Positions 34,745 to 46,235 of a stretch of DNA of 64,000 bases are shown one piece after another (position 1 is the first letter of the stretch; each line of letters opens with the position of its first letter). The position numbers were made by a program, and so were the translations under genes. A model generated the notes under the pieces. The model saw only the letters and a program-made list of their open reading frames with translations. It did not search any database and had not been told where the DNA came from. The DNA is from Bedellia somnulentella (taxonomy: Eukaryota; Arthropoda; Insecta; Lepidoptera; Bedelliidae). Where the stretch lies: assembly GCA_963576735.1 (NCBI GenBank), contig OY755172.1, positions 5,890,001 through 5,954,000 on the forward strand, in the 5' to 3' direction.

Positions 34745-35905
34745 ACGGACTTGTACCTAGACGACGTAATAAAGCTATCTCACTGGTATTCCATTGGTTT
34801 ACTGTAAATAACCTGGTTCTAAATGCCAAAAAAACTAAATGTATTAAATTTACTTTACCGAATGTTAGGCAAGTTGATAACAATATTGTTATTGATAGTG
34901 AACAAGTAGAATTAGTGAAAGAAACAAAATTCCTAGGGATAATAATCGATTCTAAGTTGCAATGGGGACCCCATATACTAACACTTTCTAAAAGGCTGAG
35001 CTCAGCAGCGTATGCCGTGCGTAAGATTAGAAATAGCAGACGTAGAAACAGCTCGTATTGTGTATTTCAGTTATTTTCATAGTATTATGTCGTACGGTAT
35101 TTTATTATGGGGTAAAGCGGCTGATGTTCATAAAGTTTTCTTCTTACAAAAGCGAGCTATCCGATCTATTTACATGTTGAGGTCGAGGTATTCGTTGCGC
35201 GAAAAATTTAAAGAAATTGGCATTTTAACTGTCCCTTGCCAATACATATTTGAGAATTTAATGTATGCCAAAAAGAATATAGGCCAATTTAGTAAAGTTA
35301 GTGATAGGCATACTGTTAACACTCGAAATAAGGACAAACTTCACGTACCGAAGTGGAGACTTAATAAAGTAAGTAACTCCTTTATGGGACTATCCCTGAA
35401 AATGTTCAACAAACTTCCTTCTGACATATTGGAATTGCCTGTGGCATCTTTTAAAAAGGCAATAAAAGCCATGCTTTTAAAGAAGTCTTACTACAGTGTT
35501 CAAGATTTTTTAAACAACAAGGACCCAACGCGCCATGACCGTGTCCGTAAAGCTATAAATCTTCCCTCGTTATTCCTAGGAATAATTGTCTGGTGAGGAT
35601 TTTTCTTCTCACGTTATGTGATTGGTTTTTGTGATGGACAATTTATTTTAAATATGTCAAACTAGCGTTTGGTTTTGTCGCATAGAAAATCTTTTATAAA
35701 GTAAAAACATGTTAATAAACTGAAATTGTACAAACCATGTTTTGAAAAAATGAAAAAATGTGAATGTAAAGAGTTTCTTTGTTGCTTCTTCTCTTTACGA
35801 ACACCTTCCGAAGCAACGGACTAATGATAAATTTAAAAAAATTTGACGTTCAAAAAATGTTAATTTTTAACTTAATTTTGAAAAATAAACTTTTTGACTT
35901 TTTTT
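34745..35905 (+). pseudogene. jockey/CR1-like LINE 3' part, frameshifted
   Basis: Upstream frame reads NNLVLNAKKTKCIKFTLP and KETKFLGIIIDSKLQWGPHI (reverse-transcriptase end). After a frameshift near 35020-35040 the next frame gives VETARIVYFSYFHSIMSYGI, LLWGKAADVHKVFFLQKRAI and so on to the stop at 35594-35596. A second shift lies near 34790. A 3' UTR with TTTCTTTGTTGCTTCTTCTC and an A/T run ends near 35905. The element is dead as it stands; the call is by motif recognition. Confidence 0.8.
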
Positions 35906-35914
35906 TTTTTTTGA

Positions 35915-36055
35915 GACATGTGACAGTGTATTCGTCAGAATGGCTATAGGTCCCACACTCTTTCACGTTAATTCATTGTCTTAGCAAAACGAGCTTACTC
36001 CAACACTAGGTGTCCAAAATTAATTTATTTCAATTAACGGCGTGAACTTTTAATA
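35915..36055 (+). repeat. diverged SINE family T 3' half
   Basis: ACATGTGACAGTGTATTCGT, AGCAAAACGAGCTTACTCCA and AACGGCGTGAACTTTTAAT keep the family order, with the hairpin lost. Confidence 0.6.
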
Positions 36056-36119
36056 AAGTAAAATATTTTTTTTCTAAGAAGCAAAGCAAGAAGGAAGTTA
36101 ATTATTTATTTCTTCTTAC

Positions 36120-36215
36120 TTTGCCCACATCGAGACTTAACATTTAAGGCTGTCCTGGATAAGGTGTTTACACCATCGTCCGCCTACCACGCTGAGCTAG
36201 TGCAGGATGGAAAAC
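36120..36215 (-). repeat. tRNA-derived SINE head, reverse orientation
   Basis: On the minus strand CACTAGCTCAGCGTGGTAGG resembles a tRNA D-arm and A-box (TAGCTCAGCGTGG), followed by GCGGACGATGG. No matching T-arm or acceptor stem, so not a tRNA gene. Confidence 0.45.
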
Positions 36216-36289
36216 ATTTACGACAAATCTATCTTTGATAGTGCCTGAAACCGATGAAGCCTTAGCATGGCTGCGAATCATTTATACTT

Positions 36290-36432
36290 ACATACATATT
36301 TCCCATTGGGTAGGCAGAGACTATTGATCGCCACTTCGTACGATCCTGGCAAACTTCTCTACCTTCGCTTACATCCATCAATCTTTTAATATATGTTCCC
36401 CTTCTTCATACTTTGGACGCCTACCTTTTTGA
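36290..36432 (-). repeat. LINE-L 3' fragment, reverse orientation
   Basis: TTTCCCATTGGGTAGGCAGA, CTTCGTACGATCCTGGCAAA and CTTTGGACGCCTACC match the 21.05-kb copy at high identity. Confidence 0.8.
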
Positions 36433-36592
36433 TAATATAATAATTATATTATTATTTTTATTAGATACAAAACCGGCCTCTACGGGGCTTGAGCATTATT
36501 CCCTCCTAGATCATGATAGTGACCAACTAAAAGATAATACGGACATATATTATACACAGTACAATGTTGATGAATTCTTTATTTCAGTTACT

Positions 36593-37099
36593 CTTTACAC
36601 CAGGGGTGGGCAGGCCGGTCGATCGCAAGGGAATCTATGGTCGATCGCACGCATTCCTAAAAATGTACTGATGTGTTGGGCTCTGAAATAGAAATAATTA
36701 AATCCAAATACCGCAATCGACTTAGCGACGAACATATGTCTTCCTATTTACGTTTGGCACTTAGTAAATACGTGCTTTCCTATGAAAAATTAGCAGATAA
36801 TATGCAGTAACATGCATCGACCTCTAAGTGAATTGGTCCAGAGAAGCCCTGAAGAAAGAAACTGATAAAAACACTCTTAGTTCATGTGATTGACTTCATA
36901 CTTCTTTTAGTAGTTATTAGTTATTAAACTGTACTTCTTTAATTGTAAACAAAAGTATATTTAAATAGTAATATGTACGCAACACCTACAATAAACGATT
37001 TAACATATAAAAACTTGCCTTATTGCAAGTCGATATTGTCGTCTCAATTTATTGATATAGATCGCCATTAGTGAAAGTTTGCCCACCCCTGCTTTACAC
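36593..37099 (+). mobile_element. hAT-type element, deletion derivative, 8-bp target duplication
   Basis: Terminal inverted repeats CAGGGGTGGGCA (36601) and TGCCCACCCCTG (ending 37091) are flanked by a perfect CTTTACAC duplication (36593-36600 and 37092-37099), the 8-bp size typical of hAT. Length 491 bp; keeps only the tail of a transposase. Confidence 0.9.
36682..36810 (+). pseudogene. hAT transposase C-terminal fragment
   Basis: The frame reads EIEIIKSKYRNRLSDEHMSS, then YLRLALSKYVLSYEKLADN and a stop. This matches the hAT C-terminal dimerisation block (FS-MK-IKSK-R-RL-D-HL---LRLA). The rest of the transposase, including catalytic residues, is absent. Confidence 0.75.
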
Positions 37100-37129
37100 T
37101 AATAAGCATTTTAATAATTAGTATCCCAT

Positions 37130-37346
37130 GCTAGTTAATGGCTTAAAATAGCACTACCCTATGTTTACCGTGGGTGTCGTTCAAAATGATAAAGGGTGTT
37201 AGTGATTTTTATGTAATTGTTAGGATATGTGGTTGGAAACCCGTCACCAATTACCACCCCTACCCCACGTCTTTCAGTGGCCAAGAAATGTCTGATTGAA
37301 AAGCTCTGCGTAGCCTTGATTTAGGATTTATAGCCTTGCGTATATG
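37130..37346 (+). mobile_element. diverged SINE family A copy
   Basis: GGCTTAAAATAGCACTACCC, GTGGTTGGAAACCCGTCACC, GGATTTATAGCCTTGCGTAT in family order; heavily substituted. Confidence 0.65.
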
Positions 37347-37780
37347 TAATTTTAAGAGTGATATAAAATGACACTTATAATTTAAAAATAATGTACTGGT
37401 ATTCGATGTGGTAAAATCTCAAAAAGGTCTGAAGAATATTTGCGAATATAAATTACATAGCGTTATAAAAGGGTATGCCAATAAATCGCAAAACATGATA
37501 TGTGTAGGCAATAAAGATATTTCTGAAACTACAACGAGCTTATATACACCCTATATGCAACTGTATGTATACGTTATGTATATTACATGTGGGGCGACTG
37601 ACTTGGGCGTGGTTGTGTGAATTCCCTCCCTTTCGCGAAACCCGCCTACTCAAGTAACGTAGGATTTTAGCTGTAACATTTTTACCTATTAAGAAAATTT
37701 ATCAAACTGTTCATGATAGAATCTAATGGATTTTAGACCATTTTCTTACCTTTAATGTAGTAGAGCCATAATAATAATAG
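37347..37780. other. noncoding spacer
   Basis: No gene or recognised repeat; a CG-containing stretch lies at 37580-37650. Confidence 0.35.
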
Positions 37781-38038
37781 CTGTGTAGTGTCGGCTTAGA
37801 ATACCACAACTCCATTTCTTCCGGTGGATGTACGAAAGAGGTACGTATGGTATATGTACGGTGTTGGAGCTTTTAAGGGATTTTTGGGCGATGCTGTTGG
37901 AGACCCATCACCAACAACCTTTATTTCACACCATCTTTTCACCACGCAACTTCCAAAAGTGGCTAAGGATATTTACCTACTACCTAGCTACCCATTTCAA
38001 GGGGTTTAAAGCCGTGAGTATATGTATGTATGTATGTA
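37781..38038 (+). mobile_element. SINE family A copy, near full length
   Basis: From GCTGTGTAGTGTCGGCTTAG to (TATG)n. A short insertion (GGTATATGTAC) interrupts the GAGGCGACTAACGGTATTGG block. Confidence 0.85.
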
Positions 38039-38884
38039 ATTACTGAACTATTTTTTTAGAAGTCGTTTGTCATTGTATTTTCAACCATCAGCGTAAACCC
38101 AGCCCTCCGAGGATATTGCTACAACAAGAAGCTAAAAAATTACAATACTAAAATGTTTAAAACCTTATCTTTTTAGGAATTTTTATTGTATCAATTTTCA
38201 GCTAGAGTAAACTGAAAGACACATTCGTTTCTGGAGACACGAATTGTTACCACCACTGTTTTACCTATACTATACAACATCATCTATATGAACATACTAT
38301 ATAGTTGGATAAGTTACTCTCATACGAATAGTAATATTTGGAAATATAGTTCATTATCCGCAGGGAAAACTTGAGAGAAGTCACATAACGTTTTCGGCTT
38401 GACAAGCATACTCATTTACGACCGATTTAAAAAAAAACAGTTTCTCATAACCGATCAAAAAGTTTTTCTGCATCTTAGTATAGATTTGAGAATTACCTTG
38501 ACTTCCAAATGTGAAAATTTATACAAAATATAAAATTGACGTTTATTTGTTTCTTCAAATATTTAAGTTATTTTTTAAACCGTGAGAACATTTCTGAACA
38601 TATCATGCAAAATATTTATGGCGAGTTAAATACATAAATATCATTAATTAATATTTATGTAGATATAATAAAATACGAAATATTATGACAGGCCGTTGAG
38701 GCGTCACGATTATGAGAATAGAAATAGGCTCATTTAAAACGCGTTCGCCAATTGACTCATCCTGCTTTCCATATTTATTTAATAGTTAACTTTTAAAAAT
38801 CAATCCAACTACGGCTAAGCTAGGCTTTCTAAGTATTAAACCAAATTCGTTATTTTATTCCTTTATGTAAGATTTATATTATAT
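38039..38884. other. AT-rich noncoding spacer
   Basis: No gene recognised. Confidence 0.4.
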
Positions 38885-39140
38885 TATATACATACATACA
38901 TACATATACTCACGGCTATAATTCCCTAGAAGGGGTAGCCAGAGCCAAGGAATTAGAAATCCCTCAGCCACTTTTGGAAAGTTGAGTGGGGAAAAGATGG
39001 TATAATAAATGTTGTTGGTGATGGGTCTCAAACCACATCGCCCAAAAATCCCTTAAAAGCCCCAATACCGTTGGTCGCCTCTTACACACACCCAACGGTA
39101 GAAACGGGGTAGCGCTATTCTACGCCGGCGCTACACAGCT
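38885..39140 (-). mobile_element. SINE family A copy, near full length, reverse orientation
   Basis: On the minus strand from GCTGTGTAGCGCCGGCGTAG to GCCGTGAGTATATGTATGTA. All blocks present. Confidence 0.85.
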
Positions 39141-39191
39141 ACTATTTATTTATAAAGAAGATACAATTAGTAGATCAAATAATACATGTAA

Positions 39192-39238
39192 AGCATTACT
39201 AGTATATGCTTTTGTGTAATACATATACTAGTAATGCT
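39192..39238. repeat. perfect 17-bp inverted repeat
   Basis: AGCATTACTAGTATATG (39192-39208) and its exact complement (39222-39238), 13-base spacer, in AT-rich surroundings with further TATATG repetition. Confidence 0.7.
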
Positions 39239-39352
39239 AGTATATGTATAATAATTATGTATTACATATTTTAGCGTCAATGTATTTTTCATTAATGTTC
39301 AAATAAAACATACAATTAAATGTTAGTTGAATTTAAATTAGTTTTAAGTTAC

Positions 39353-39496
39353 TAACGCCCGATTTCTGAATTGAGTATTCCAGCTGAGAACAACTTAAGT
39401 ATCGTTCTGTCGCAATAAAATCTTAACAACTGAATGAGACAAAACGATACTTAAGTCGTTCTCAGCTTGAATACTCAATTCAGAAATCGGGCGTAA
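39353..39496. mobile_element. 138-bp palindromic MITE, copy 2, TAA target duplication
   Basis: Element 39356-39493, same family as 33486-33623 but with the centre inverted; TAA on both sides; ends CGCCCGATTTCTGAATTGAG and complement nearly perfect. Confidence 0.85.
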
Positions 39497-39626
39497 GGGA
39501 TAATGGTGCGTATAAGGCTACATGCATACAGCCTAACAGACTGACAAAGTGCCCGCGAATCTGTTGAATACAAGGTTCTTGCTACCTATAGCTTAAAACT
39601 CAAACTGGTAATTTAATTATAGGTAC

Positions 39627-40762
39627 CATACCATGATACACCAATAAAAATGGAAAATAGAAGATAGATACAATACTGTCTGCTGTGTAGTGTCGGCTTA
39701 GAATAGCACTTCTCCATTTCTTCCGGTGGGTGTACGTAAGAGGCGACTAACGGTATTGGGGCAATTAAGGGATTTTTGGGCGATGCGGTTGGAGATACAT
39801 CACCAGCAACCTTTATTTTACCATCTTTTCCCCTCTCAACTTTCCAAAAGTGGCTGAGGAATTTCTGTTTCCTTAGCTCTGGCTACCCCTTCTAGGGATT
39901 TATAGCCGTGAGTTTATGTATGTAGATACAATACTTTCATGTAAGGTTTATAAGGCGGTACGACTTAAAATCCATCACTAGCTGCCTGATCTACTACCAT
40001 CTATTATGAACGGTTAATGTAGCTTACGAGACTTTTAATCTTACATACCGGCTAAGACCTTGAGAATAAACCATGGAATTAATCTCGAAAGTATGTACAT
40101 ATTTAATTCTTATCCTTTAGATAACCCTTTCCGGGATTTATAGCCGTGAGTCCATACTAAAATAGAAATAGACATATTTAACTGAATCTCTATAACAAAC
40201 ACGGTGCAAAACTATAATTGCAAAATGCAAAAAAGACAATATTCGTGCAGTTAAAAGTTAAATTTAGCGTTTAATAATTTGTCGAAATCGACAGCTGGGC
40301 TGCCCTTTATTTGCGAATAACTCTGGAGTTTCCTCTCGTGGTGTTGGGCGCGTGCTGGAGCCCCGGGGGGCACAGTATAATTCTAAAACTCGAACCAGCC
40401 ATTTTATTTTACCATACAAAGATATACCTATAAAAACGGGAAAATAGAAGATACATACAATACTTTCATGGCAAGGTTTACAAGGTGGTACAATTTACAA
40501 TTATCACAAGCTACCCGATCTACCACCATATATCCTGAACGCTCAATATAGCGTACGCAGATTTTTAATCTTAAATTCTAAAAACCTATAAATACCAAAC
40601 TAAAAAAAATTGCAAATAAAAGACAATAGTAATGCAGTTAAAAGTTAAATTTGTCGAAATCGACAGCTGGGCTGCCCTTTATTTGCGAAGAACTCTGGAG
40701 TTTCCTCTCGTAGTGCTGAGCGCGTGCTGGAGCCCCGGGGGGCGCAGTATGTGGTCACCGCC
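39627..40762. repeat. tandem duplication of a unique segment (units from 39627 and 40411)
   Basis: Both units begin ACCATAC and share AAAATAGAAGATA, ACAATACTTTCATG and CAGTTAAAAGTTAAATTT. Both end in a GC-rich 98-base block (40281-40378 and 40653-40750) that differs at only 5 positions, while the flanks differ much more. Unit 1 is split by a SINE A copy at 39682-39922. Confidence 0.85.
39665..39935 (+). mobile_element. SINE family A copy with 13-bp target duplication
   Basis: Element about 39682-39922, flanked by TAGATACAATACT at 39665-39677 and 39923-39935. The paralogous unit at 40.45 kb lacks the SINE and shows the empty site (ACATACAATACTTTCATGG), which confirms the insertion. Confidence 0.9.
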
Positions 40763-43319
40763 CAGCAGGGTCTCAGCGGAATCAAACCGTTGAATCTCAA
40801 CCCGCTAGCAACACTTCTATGCACCTGCGTCTATGGATGAGTCAATTTTTGTCATCTAAGGTGTGCGTTGACATTTCGGCTCAGCTATTGTTTCAACTAA
40901 CTTAAAATATTGAGGTTTTCAATTCGAATTAATATTTTAATTTATTTGTATGTTACTCGATCACTGCGTCAATAGTCATGGATTTCTAAAGTTGTGTTAA
41001 TTTAATAATACTAGAAAATGTTTTGTCTCGCTGCGCAAGTTGTTTTTTCCTTACTTCATGTATGGTAAAATCTTCCGCTTGAAAATATTATTTAATAATC
41101 TTAAAACTGTACTGGATTGAATCCATGGTTGCATGCATCTTTATAATTTGAAAAACGGTATACTCATTGAAACGAATAAAATATTACACAACAGTGACAA
41201 AATCTAAACATTGAAGAAGAATCGCGACTTTTTAATCCCCTCATAAAGTTGGAAGTGAAAACAAACTGAAAAGAAGTAATTTATTTGTACATCATAAATC
41301 AAGAGAAGGATATAACAGGCGACACAAACATGATAATTTATTTAAAAACAAACACGAAACACAAATTCCTTTCCGAGCTCTCCTACTCAGTCACAAAACG
41401 CTATAAATCAGTCACTCAAAATTGGTCACGCACTAAAATGGAAGTAATTGTCTCATTGCGGGACAAAAATTCAATGTTTCAATTGAACGTTGAAATGAAA
41501 ACAATTATTCTACAAACTCGCTGGAGATGTTAAGAAATATTTGGCTCGAAATAATTGTGCATAGAAGTATGAGCCCACCGTGAACGAACAACACAATCTA
41601 TTGTTGATGAAATAAGATAATAAATCACCATTGAATAACAGATGAACAATGGTCCAGTCCTGGATTTTGGCGCACAAAAAGTGCTGGTTGGTCCACGAGG
41701 CACTGTGGCTTCACTAATTTATATTAATTTCAACTTTTTATAGACATCTTATAAAATTAATACAGCAGAAATGTTGTTATCTTCGATGTTATCGTGTGTA
41801 CGGTTCCAAATTCAATTTCGTATTTCTTTTATCCACCATTAAAATTAGAATTGATCTTTGCGTTGAAATAATACGGTCGCATCAGGAATTACGGTGTATT
41901 TAAATCTGAGAATTAAGAATAATAAATAGATGGGCCATTGTTTTATATTGTTAATGTTCTAATTTAGCATTGCAGATATAATAGTATCTTTTTTCGCTAT
42001 AAATTTCTACCGCTTAACCTCCTAGTTAAAACAAAAACTTATACATTTTGTATTCCCATGTTAAAAGAATGACTTCATTTATTAACAGAGAGGCAAAAGA
42101 ATATGAGTACCATGTTTTCTTTGTATACCGGGGTATTATGTGTAACCTGCACAAAATAAGTTTCATTCTACGAGAATTTGGAATTAAATGTTATCCTTTT
42201 TTGAAAACTATGATTCCCAATAAGTACCAAACTGATGAACTGCCTCTAAGCATTACGTATACAGTTATAGCCGGGGTATTAATGCTAATATAAATAAATA
42301 CATGTTTTTATATAAGAAGTTACACCCCGTGATTTCGTAACGTGTAAGGTTTTATTTATTTTTCACTTCATCTCCTCGTTTATAGGCATACAGAATACTG
42401 TATAATAAGTAGTTATTTCGTCATTGCCTAACCATTAAATACAAATTGAAGCTCCTCAAGCTGATATCCCGCATTGTCATTAAACACTCATTGCTAGTCC
42501 ATCAAACAGCAATTAATAAAAATTACCACTTAAGATAAACAATTAACGTCCAACCGAGACACCCGCCGATAAACCTATCGAAATCATCTACGCAGATGAT
42601 AATAAATTAATCGTTTTATTATGTCACAGCGAACTATAAAAACCGGACAAATTACAACCGAATTGAGACATCTCGCTATCTCATCTAAGGCGGGACATTC
42701 TTATCTCCTAACTAATTGTACTCATAGATAAAGCCTATCAAAAATCAAATGACGGCGACTCCATTTTTCTAACTCAGCATGAGCTTTATGCTAATGAGGA
42801 CAAAAACAAACATTGTTACAAGCCAAATGTGTAACATACTATAAAAATAAATTAAATAATAAAGGGAATCGTTAAAATGAAAGAAATGTCCGTAATTTAT
42901 CGACGAGTCACCTTTTAGGCATTCCGTGGATGCCTTCGCGGCGGGGTCCCAGCCTTAGACGCGCTCTTCAAATATGAGGCGCCACAAAAAGACGTATTCA
43001 ATAAGCAGTTTGGCCATTGCTGGAAGTAATCGACGAGATAAATTAATAACAAATGTAATCTGTGGCCGAGCGGACGTTAGAAGAAAAGAAATGTGTATAT
43101 CCATGTCGATTAAAGACATTTGAGTGAAAAGTCTAGCTTTGAACTAAGTAATTTATTATCTCAACTTTTTCAGAAGGAGAATAATTAGATAGATCGTTTT
43201 TACCTACTTATGAATTTTAATTAAGACTACTATTATGGAAACAGTTCACCGGTGTACGAGACTATATCACTAAGATTACAAGTAGTTGTCATCGCTTTGT
43301 GCTTTTGCTGTTACACTTA
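40763..43319. other. noncoding unique stretch, some GC-richer blocks
   Basis: No gene or repeat recognised in about 2.5 kb; the open frames at 41285-41533 and 42048-42293 have no known domain. The block 42540-42720 (AACCTATCGAAATCATC and similar) is a possible conserved noncoding element. Confidence 0.35.
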
Positions 43320-43545
43320 CTTGCTTATACTCACGCTGTTTGCTACCATTGAGGTAGGCAGAATCTATCAGTCAGCACTTTCCACAATCCTGACAAATCT
43401 CTCATACTTCCCTTACATTCTTATTTTTCTCATACATCCTCTATTATTCTTATAACTTCGGATTCACGCATTTGTAAGAACGTTTTATATCTGGCCTTCA
43501 AACGTTTGCGTGGCTGTCTCTGCTAACAAAAGTATCCACATACGC
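43320..43545 (-). repeat. diverged LINE-L 3' fragment, reverse orientation
   Basis: TATACTCACGCTGTTTGCTA, ATTGAGGTAGGCAGAATCTA, AATCCTGACAAATCTCTCAT and GTTTGCGTGGCTGTCTC follow the order of the 21.05-kb copy. Confidence 0.65.
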
Positions 43546-43741
43546 TGCTTATCCAAACTGAATCCAAGGAGGCCTTCATTTAAAAAAATTGCTTTACATT
43601 ACCGAATGGTTTGTCCTGGTTTATATAGGTACCCAATAATGCTTAATAAAAATTTGATTCAAAACCGGTACTTTGGAAGAGGAATATACCCTCTAGTTGC
43701 ATGTTTCTTCGCCACAAGAGTCGACTTTGTGTGGTGGCTTC

Positions 43742-43885
43742 TTAAGGAATGATTAGGCAATGCGGCTGGTAACCATCTTTATTTTACCATATTTTCCCTA
43801 CTCAACTACCAAAGGTGGCCAAACAATTTCTAATTCTGAAGCTTTACCCTTTTTGAGATTTATGGCCGTGAGTATGTGTATGTTT
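43742..43885 (+). repeat. diverged SINE family A 3' half
   Basis: ATTAGGCAATGCGGCTGGTA, CCATATTTTCCCTACTCAAC, TTTATGGCCGTGAGTATGTG in family order. Confidence 0.6.
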
Positions 43886-45512
43886 TACACTTGAAATATC
43901 ATATGAAGAGATGTCTATACGACAAATGATTTCTGGCATTTTATATAAAGATTAGCCACATTAATAGATTATTCAATTTAAAAAGAAATAAAAGATTGCA
44001 ATTAGCCCGTGGTTCCGTAGAAAATCATTTGATGGATCATAACGGTAACAAGTAAAATATTATGAATTGGATAAAAGAAAGGATCAAAGTAAAAATATAG
44101 TTCTATAATCACATCGCATTTTTTAATGCACTATTTGCATTATTTGCAGCAAACACAAGGCATAATTAGAAAACATGCCTTATTCTCTCATTCGCGACTT
44201 GTATAAAGCAAGTCACTTATTTGCGTAGTGAGATTTTGTCAGATATAATAAGAAGAGACTTCTTTTGTCTAATTTCAATGGTAAGCCTTGAAAAATACTT
44301 TATAATTTATTCTTATCTTAAGATTTTAAAATTATTAATTCATAAAATAATCCCTAATTAGCCACAATCAGTGTATCTCTGAAAAAATCGATTGAAGGAA
44401 AAGAGATCGACCTGTAAACAATATGGTAACAGCGAACAGCAGCGAACTCGTATTGGCTTATTAGATATGCTGTATATAGGATGTTCATAATACTTGGGAC
44501 CATGACAAAAAATACATTTTTTGCAGCCAGATTTTTTGGGAGGTTTAGCTGATGTTCACCACCAAGACCTCCACAATGACCGGCCCAGTGCTACCCTCAT
44601 CTAAGGGCTTCGCACGACTTTTACCAAGTTGTGCGTCGTTCCACATTGGTTGAAGCCTGTCCACACACACAATGCTTTGTCTGCTACGTCGTTCGGTTCC
44701 CAAGGGCCGCTGGTTGTGCAAGCAGTATACTCAGCCTATTGCCACTACAGTTTTGCAACTCTACGGCCCATACCAGTTCCCACGCTTTTTCTACGGATCT
44801 TATAATTACGGATTCGCTCGCGATGCTAAACTCCTAACATGGCCCTATTAAATGACATGCTCAATAGGCCCATAGCATAAAGATGGTAAAACACATTCAC
44901 AAAGTGGGCTATACTGAACCGCATGGTTTGTTCCAGGAGGCCTAGCACCAGCATTATTTTATCGTCACAATTTTGGTTAGATTGAGATGACAGTATACGA
45001 TACTATTTAAGTGTGAAAGAGATAGCTGTTTTATACCACGCGATAGCTAGTTAAAAAGTCGCTCGGTATAGCCATGCAGGTGTACCTAATATTTTTTTTT
45101 TCCGTATGTTATCAATTAGTTCCAAACAAATCTAAATCCAATACTCTGCACCATGCATAGGTCTCCCGCATTGGTGATTCCGCCGGGTGTAGACACTTCA
45201 CGCCAGTTTTAAGTGTAGTCTCCAAGTTCAAAAGGCGAGGGAAAACAAGTATAAAACAATAAAGGATTATATATCACGTTCATGATTTGGACTTACAACT
45301 AAAATAAAAATTCTTATTTTCATCTTTTTTTACTGGACTTGCGATAATAATCACCAAAAATTAGAAAATTGTGTGTCTGGGCATATTAAAAAGTATTTTT
45401 TTCGTAAAAATAGACTTAGGATACCTTGCCTCCGACAACCAGATTTAAATATTTCTGAATGTCTTTGAATAATCGATTTTTCTATCTCAAAATCACGAAT
45501 ACAGTTATTTTT
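43886..45512. other. noncoding; 44520-44870 GC-richer, unassigned
   Basis: The GC-richer segment 44520-44870 contains an open frame (44631-44837) without a domain I can name; it may be old retrotransposon coding sequence. No host gene recognised. Confidence 0.35.
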
Positions 45513-45620
45513 ATGCATCATCACCACCATCAGACGTTCACTGCTGGATATAGTTCAGACATGTAGCCCCTTTCACGTCTCTCACCAAGTTGTCGGTCTA
45601 TCTTGTGAGAGGCGGACGCA
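45513..45620 (-). repeat. LINE 3' end (second LINE type), reverse orientation
   Basis: CATCATCACCACCATCAGAC then GTTCACTGCTGGATATAG is the reverse of the CTATATCCAGCAGTG-(T/A)GATGATG end seen on the + strand at 61.4 kb. Confidence 0.55.
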
Positions 45621-45699
45621 GTGGGTACAGTAGTAGAATTCGAAATCAGAGCAATACAACTTAATACAGCCCAACAAACCGGTGGTTTAAGGATACCTT

Positions 45700-46135
45700 A
45701 ACCGCACCTATTCGATCAAAATAATGTCGTCCTTTAATGACATTACAATCCACATTGGCTCCATCCTCTGTATGTGCTCAAATCATCTTTCTTCACATTA
45801 CTTTTTCTAGCTTTTTCACAATATCCGCACACCGATCACGAATAACACTGTTCATTTAACCTAACAAACAAACTTTTGTAAGGGATCTCATCTCTACTGC
45901 ATTTATTCTGGTCCTCTCTGCCACACCTAACATTCGTTACCATACATAAGTGTAGGAAGAACAGCAACACCCACACGCATTCTGGTCTTTTCCATGGACT
46001 GCATTAATTGACTTGTTATTTGACTGTCCCTTGTTCCCTTCAATGTTTACTCTACTTTCAAAGTATTCAACACATTTCCCATCCCTTTTAAACAAACTTC
46101 CTAAATATACAAAACTCTTACACTTTCTTAACATG
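45700..46135 (-). pseudogene. LINE-L internal coding fragment, degraded
   Basis: The minus strand includes KSFVYLGSLFKRDGKCVEYF, ESRVNI, then degraded LMYG-like and ERPE-like words. These match the reverse-transcriptase thumb region that precedes the GHIERMDD tail of LINE-L (seen intact at 21.1-21.3 kb). Several stops and shifts. Confidence 0.65.
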
Positions 46136-46169
46136 AATTTTAATCTCGTTTTTTATATTCCTTTCCTGC

Positions 46170-46235
46170 ACGCACTAAGTGGCGATCGACAGTCTCTGCC
46201 TACCCCAATGGGAACTAATGGCGTGAGTATATGTG
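46170..46235 (+). repeat. LINE-L 3' tail fragment
   Basis: AAGTGGCGATCGACAGTCTC then TGCCTACCCCAATGGGAACT, AATGGCGTGAG and TATATGTGTG; it encodes KWRSTVSAYPNGN-stop. Opposite orientation to the adjacent LINE-L fragment. Confidence 0.75.

Noticed and set aside
36413..36691. 92-codon open frame
   Set aside because: Crosses from a LINE-L fragment into a hAT element; no coherent product.
44631..44837. Open frame with Cys residues resembling a zinc knuckle
   Set aside because: Cys and His spacing does not fit a CCHC knuckle and no further ORF1 sequence is readable.
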